Assembly (NCBI GenBank): GCA_027063105.1
Contig: JAMOSL010000152.1
Coordinates: forward strand, 1 to 6,679
Direction: 5' to 3'
From: Campylobacteraceae bacterium
GTDB taxonomy: Bacteria; Campylobacterota; Campylobacteria; Campylobacterales; Sulfurovaceae
DNA: 6,679 bases
The notes below the pieces were generated by a model. The model saw only the letters and a list, made by a program, of their open reading frames with translations. It made no database searches and was not told where the DNA came from. Positions 6,094 to 6,679 of this stretch are shown piece after piece. Position 1 is the first letter of the stretch. Each line of letters opens with the position of its first letter. Made by a program: the position numbers and the translations under genes.

Positions 6094-6679
6094 ATGAAAT
6101 ATTTTAATGTCACAGTTACTGAAAAGGGTAAAAAAAGAATAGAGTCTTTGTATGCTGATAATAAAAGAGAAGCAGTAACTATTGCTAAAGAAGATTTTCC
6201 AAAAGTAATGGTAATTAAGGCAGTAGAGGGTTCTGCACCACTAGAAGATATAATTAAAAACTTGATAAAGAATTCTAAAAAGAAATCCACTAAACAAATT
6301 CCTATAGATGATAAGGTAGCAGCTATTAAGCAGATTGCAGTTATGACAGATGCGGGTATCCCTATAAATGATAGCCTATTTGAAGTTGGTGAGAATAGTG
6401 ATAATAAAGAGTTAGGAGCTATTTTTACCCAAATAGGGAATGATATTAATGCAGGTAAAACATTGGGAGAAGCCTTCAAGCCTCATGGAGAGCAATTTGG
6501 ACATATTGCTGTAGCCATGACTGAACTGGGAGAGCAAACTGGTAATATATCAGGTGCTTATGAAACATTAGCAGACATTATGGAAAACCAAAGAGATAAT
6601 GCAAAGAAATTTAAAAAAGCTATGAAGAGCCCAAGAAATACTTTAATATCAATGGGTATTGCATTTACCGTTTTGATTA
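6094..6679 (+). CDS. GspF/MshG-type inner-membrane platform protein, 5' part (CtsF family)
   Basis: An open frame from ATG 6094 runs to the right edge without a stop: 195 whole codons of a protein that is normally about 400 residues long. Residues 1-45 form the small N-terminal beta domain (MKYFNVTVTEKGKKR). Residues 70-172 are the first cytoplasmic T2SSF domain: DDKVAAIKQIAVMTDAGIPI, INAGKTLGEAFKPHG, then the hallmark ELGEQTGN (144-151) and YETLADIMENQRD. The first membrane helix begins near 183 (TLISMGIAFTVLI) and is cut by the window. GspF proteins are the platform on which the GspE-type ATPase acts. The gene follows the ATPase stop by 2 bases with no strong ribosome site, which suggests coupled translation. 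Before the membrane helix the sequence reads MKSPRN, where many homologs have a YP pair. Confidence 0.92.
   Translation, partial: MKYFNVTVTEKGKKRIESLYADNKREAVTIAKEDFPKVMVIKAVEGSAPLEDIIKNLIKNSKKKSTKQIPIDDKVAAIKQIAVMTDAGIPINDSLFEVGENSDNKELGAIFTQIGNDINAGKTLGEAFKPHGEQFGHIAVAMTELGEQTGNISGAYETLADIMENQRDNAKKFKKAMKSPRNTLISMGIAFTVLI

Noticed and set aside
6051..6479. Minus-strand open frame of 142 codons
   Set aside because: It lies opposite the GspF-type gene and the ATPase 3' end, both strongly supported by family motifs. Its product is a Leu/Ile/Ser-rich shadow typical of the antisense of AT-rich coding DNA, with no ribosome site or recognisable domain.
1..6679. CRISPR array, tRNA or rRNA genes, insertion sequences, phage or attachment sites
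   Set aside because: Almost every base is covered by one continuous operon of conserved pilus or secretion genes with intact frames. I found no spaced repeats, terminal inverted repeats, transposase or integrase motifs, or RNA gene signatures.

Overview
The window looks like a stretch of a Campylobacterota (formerly Epsilonproteobacteria) chromosome. The DNA is very AT-rich, Lys codons are nearly all AAA, Arg codons are mostly AGA, and genes are packed head to tail with 1-11 base overlaps. The gene order also matches one known from this phylum. The exact genus cannot be read from the sequence; a Sulfurimonas-, Sulfurospirillum- or Arcobacter-like organism is a reasonable guess.

The whole window is one plus-strand operon for a type IV pilus / type II secretion-like envelope machine of the MSHA type. 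In order it holds: the last 23 codons of a PilN/MshI-like gene (ends at 74); a PilO/MshJ-like inner-membrane protein (71-718); a small secreted MshK/PilP-like protein (718-1125); an MshL-type secretin (1128-2693); a short AAA-type ATPase of the MshM/ExeA kind (2683-3498); a one-pass membrane protein with a charged linker and TPR repeats, MshN-like (3491-4330); the MshE/GspE assembly ATPase (4352-6091); and the first 195 codons of a GspF/MshG-type platform protein (6094 to the window edge). The longest gap between genes is 21 bases, and I see no internal promoter or terminator.

The parts fit together as a machine. PilN- and PilO-like proteins form the inner-membrane alignment complex. The small protein with the HR-like C-terminus probably links it to the secretin. 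MshL forms the outer-membrane pore, and the hexameric MshE turns on the GspF-type platform to assemble a pilus or pseudopilus. The MshM-like ATPase and the TPR membrane protein are accessory parts. From the secretin onward, the order secretin - small ATPase - membrane/TPR protein - GspE - GspF is the same as ctsD-P-X-E-F, the natural transformation operon of Campylobacter jejuni. DNA uptake is therefore at least as likely a role as a surface adhesion pilus.

I do not see a wholly new system. The points most worth a second look are the link to competence, the loss of the usual c-di-GMP-binding signature in the MshE N-terminus, and the diverged small proteins (71-1125, 3491-4330).
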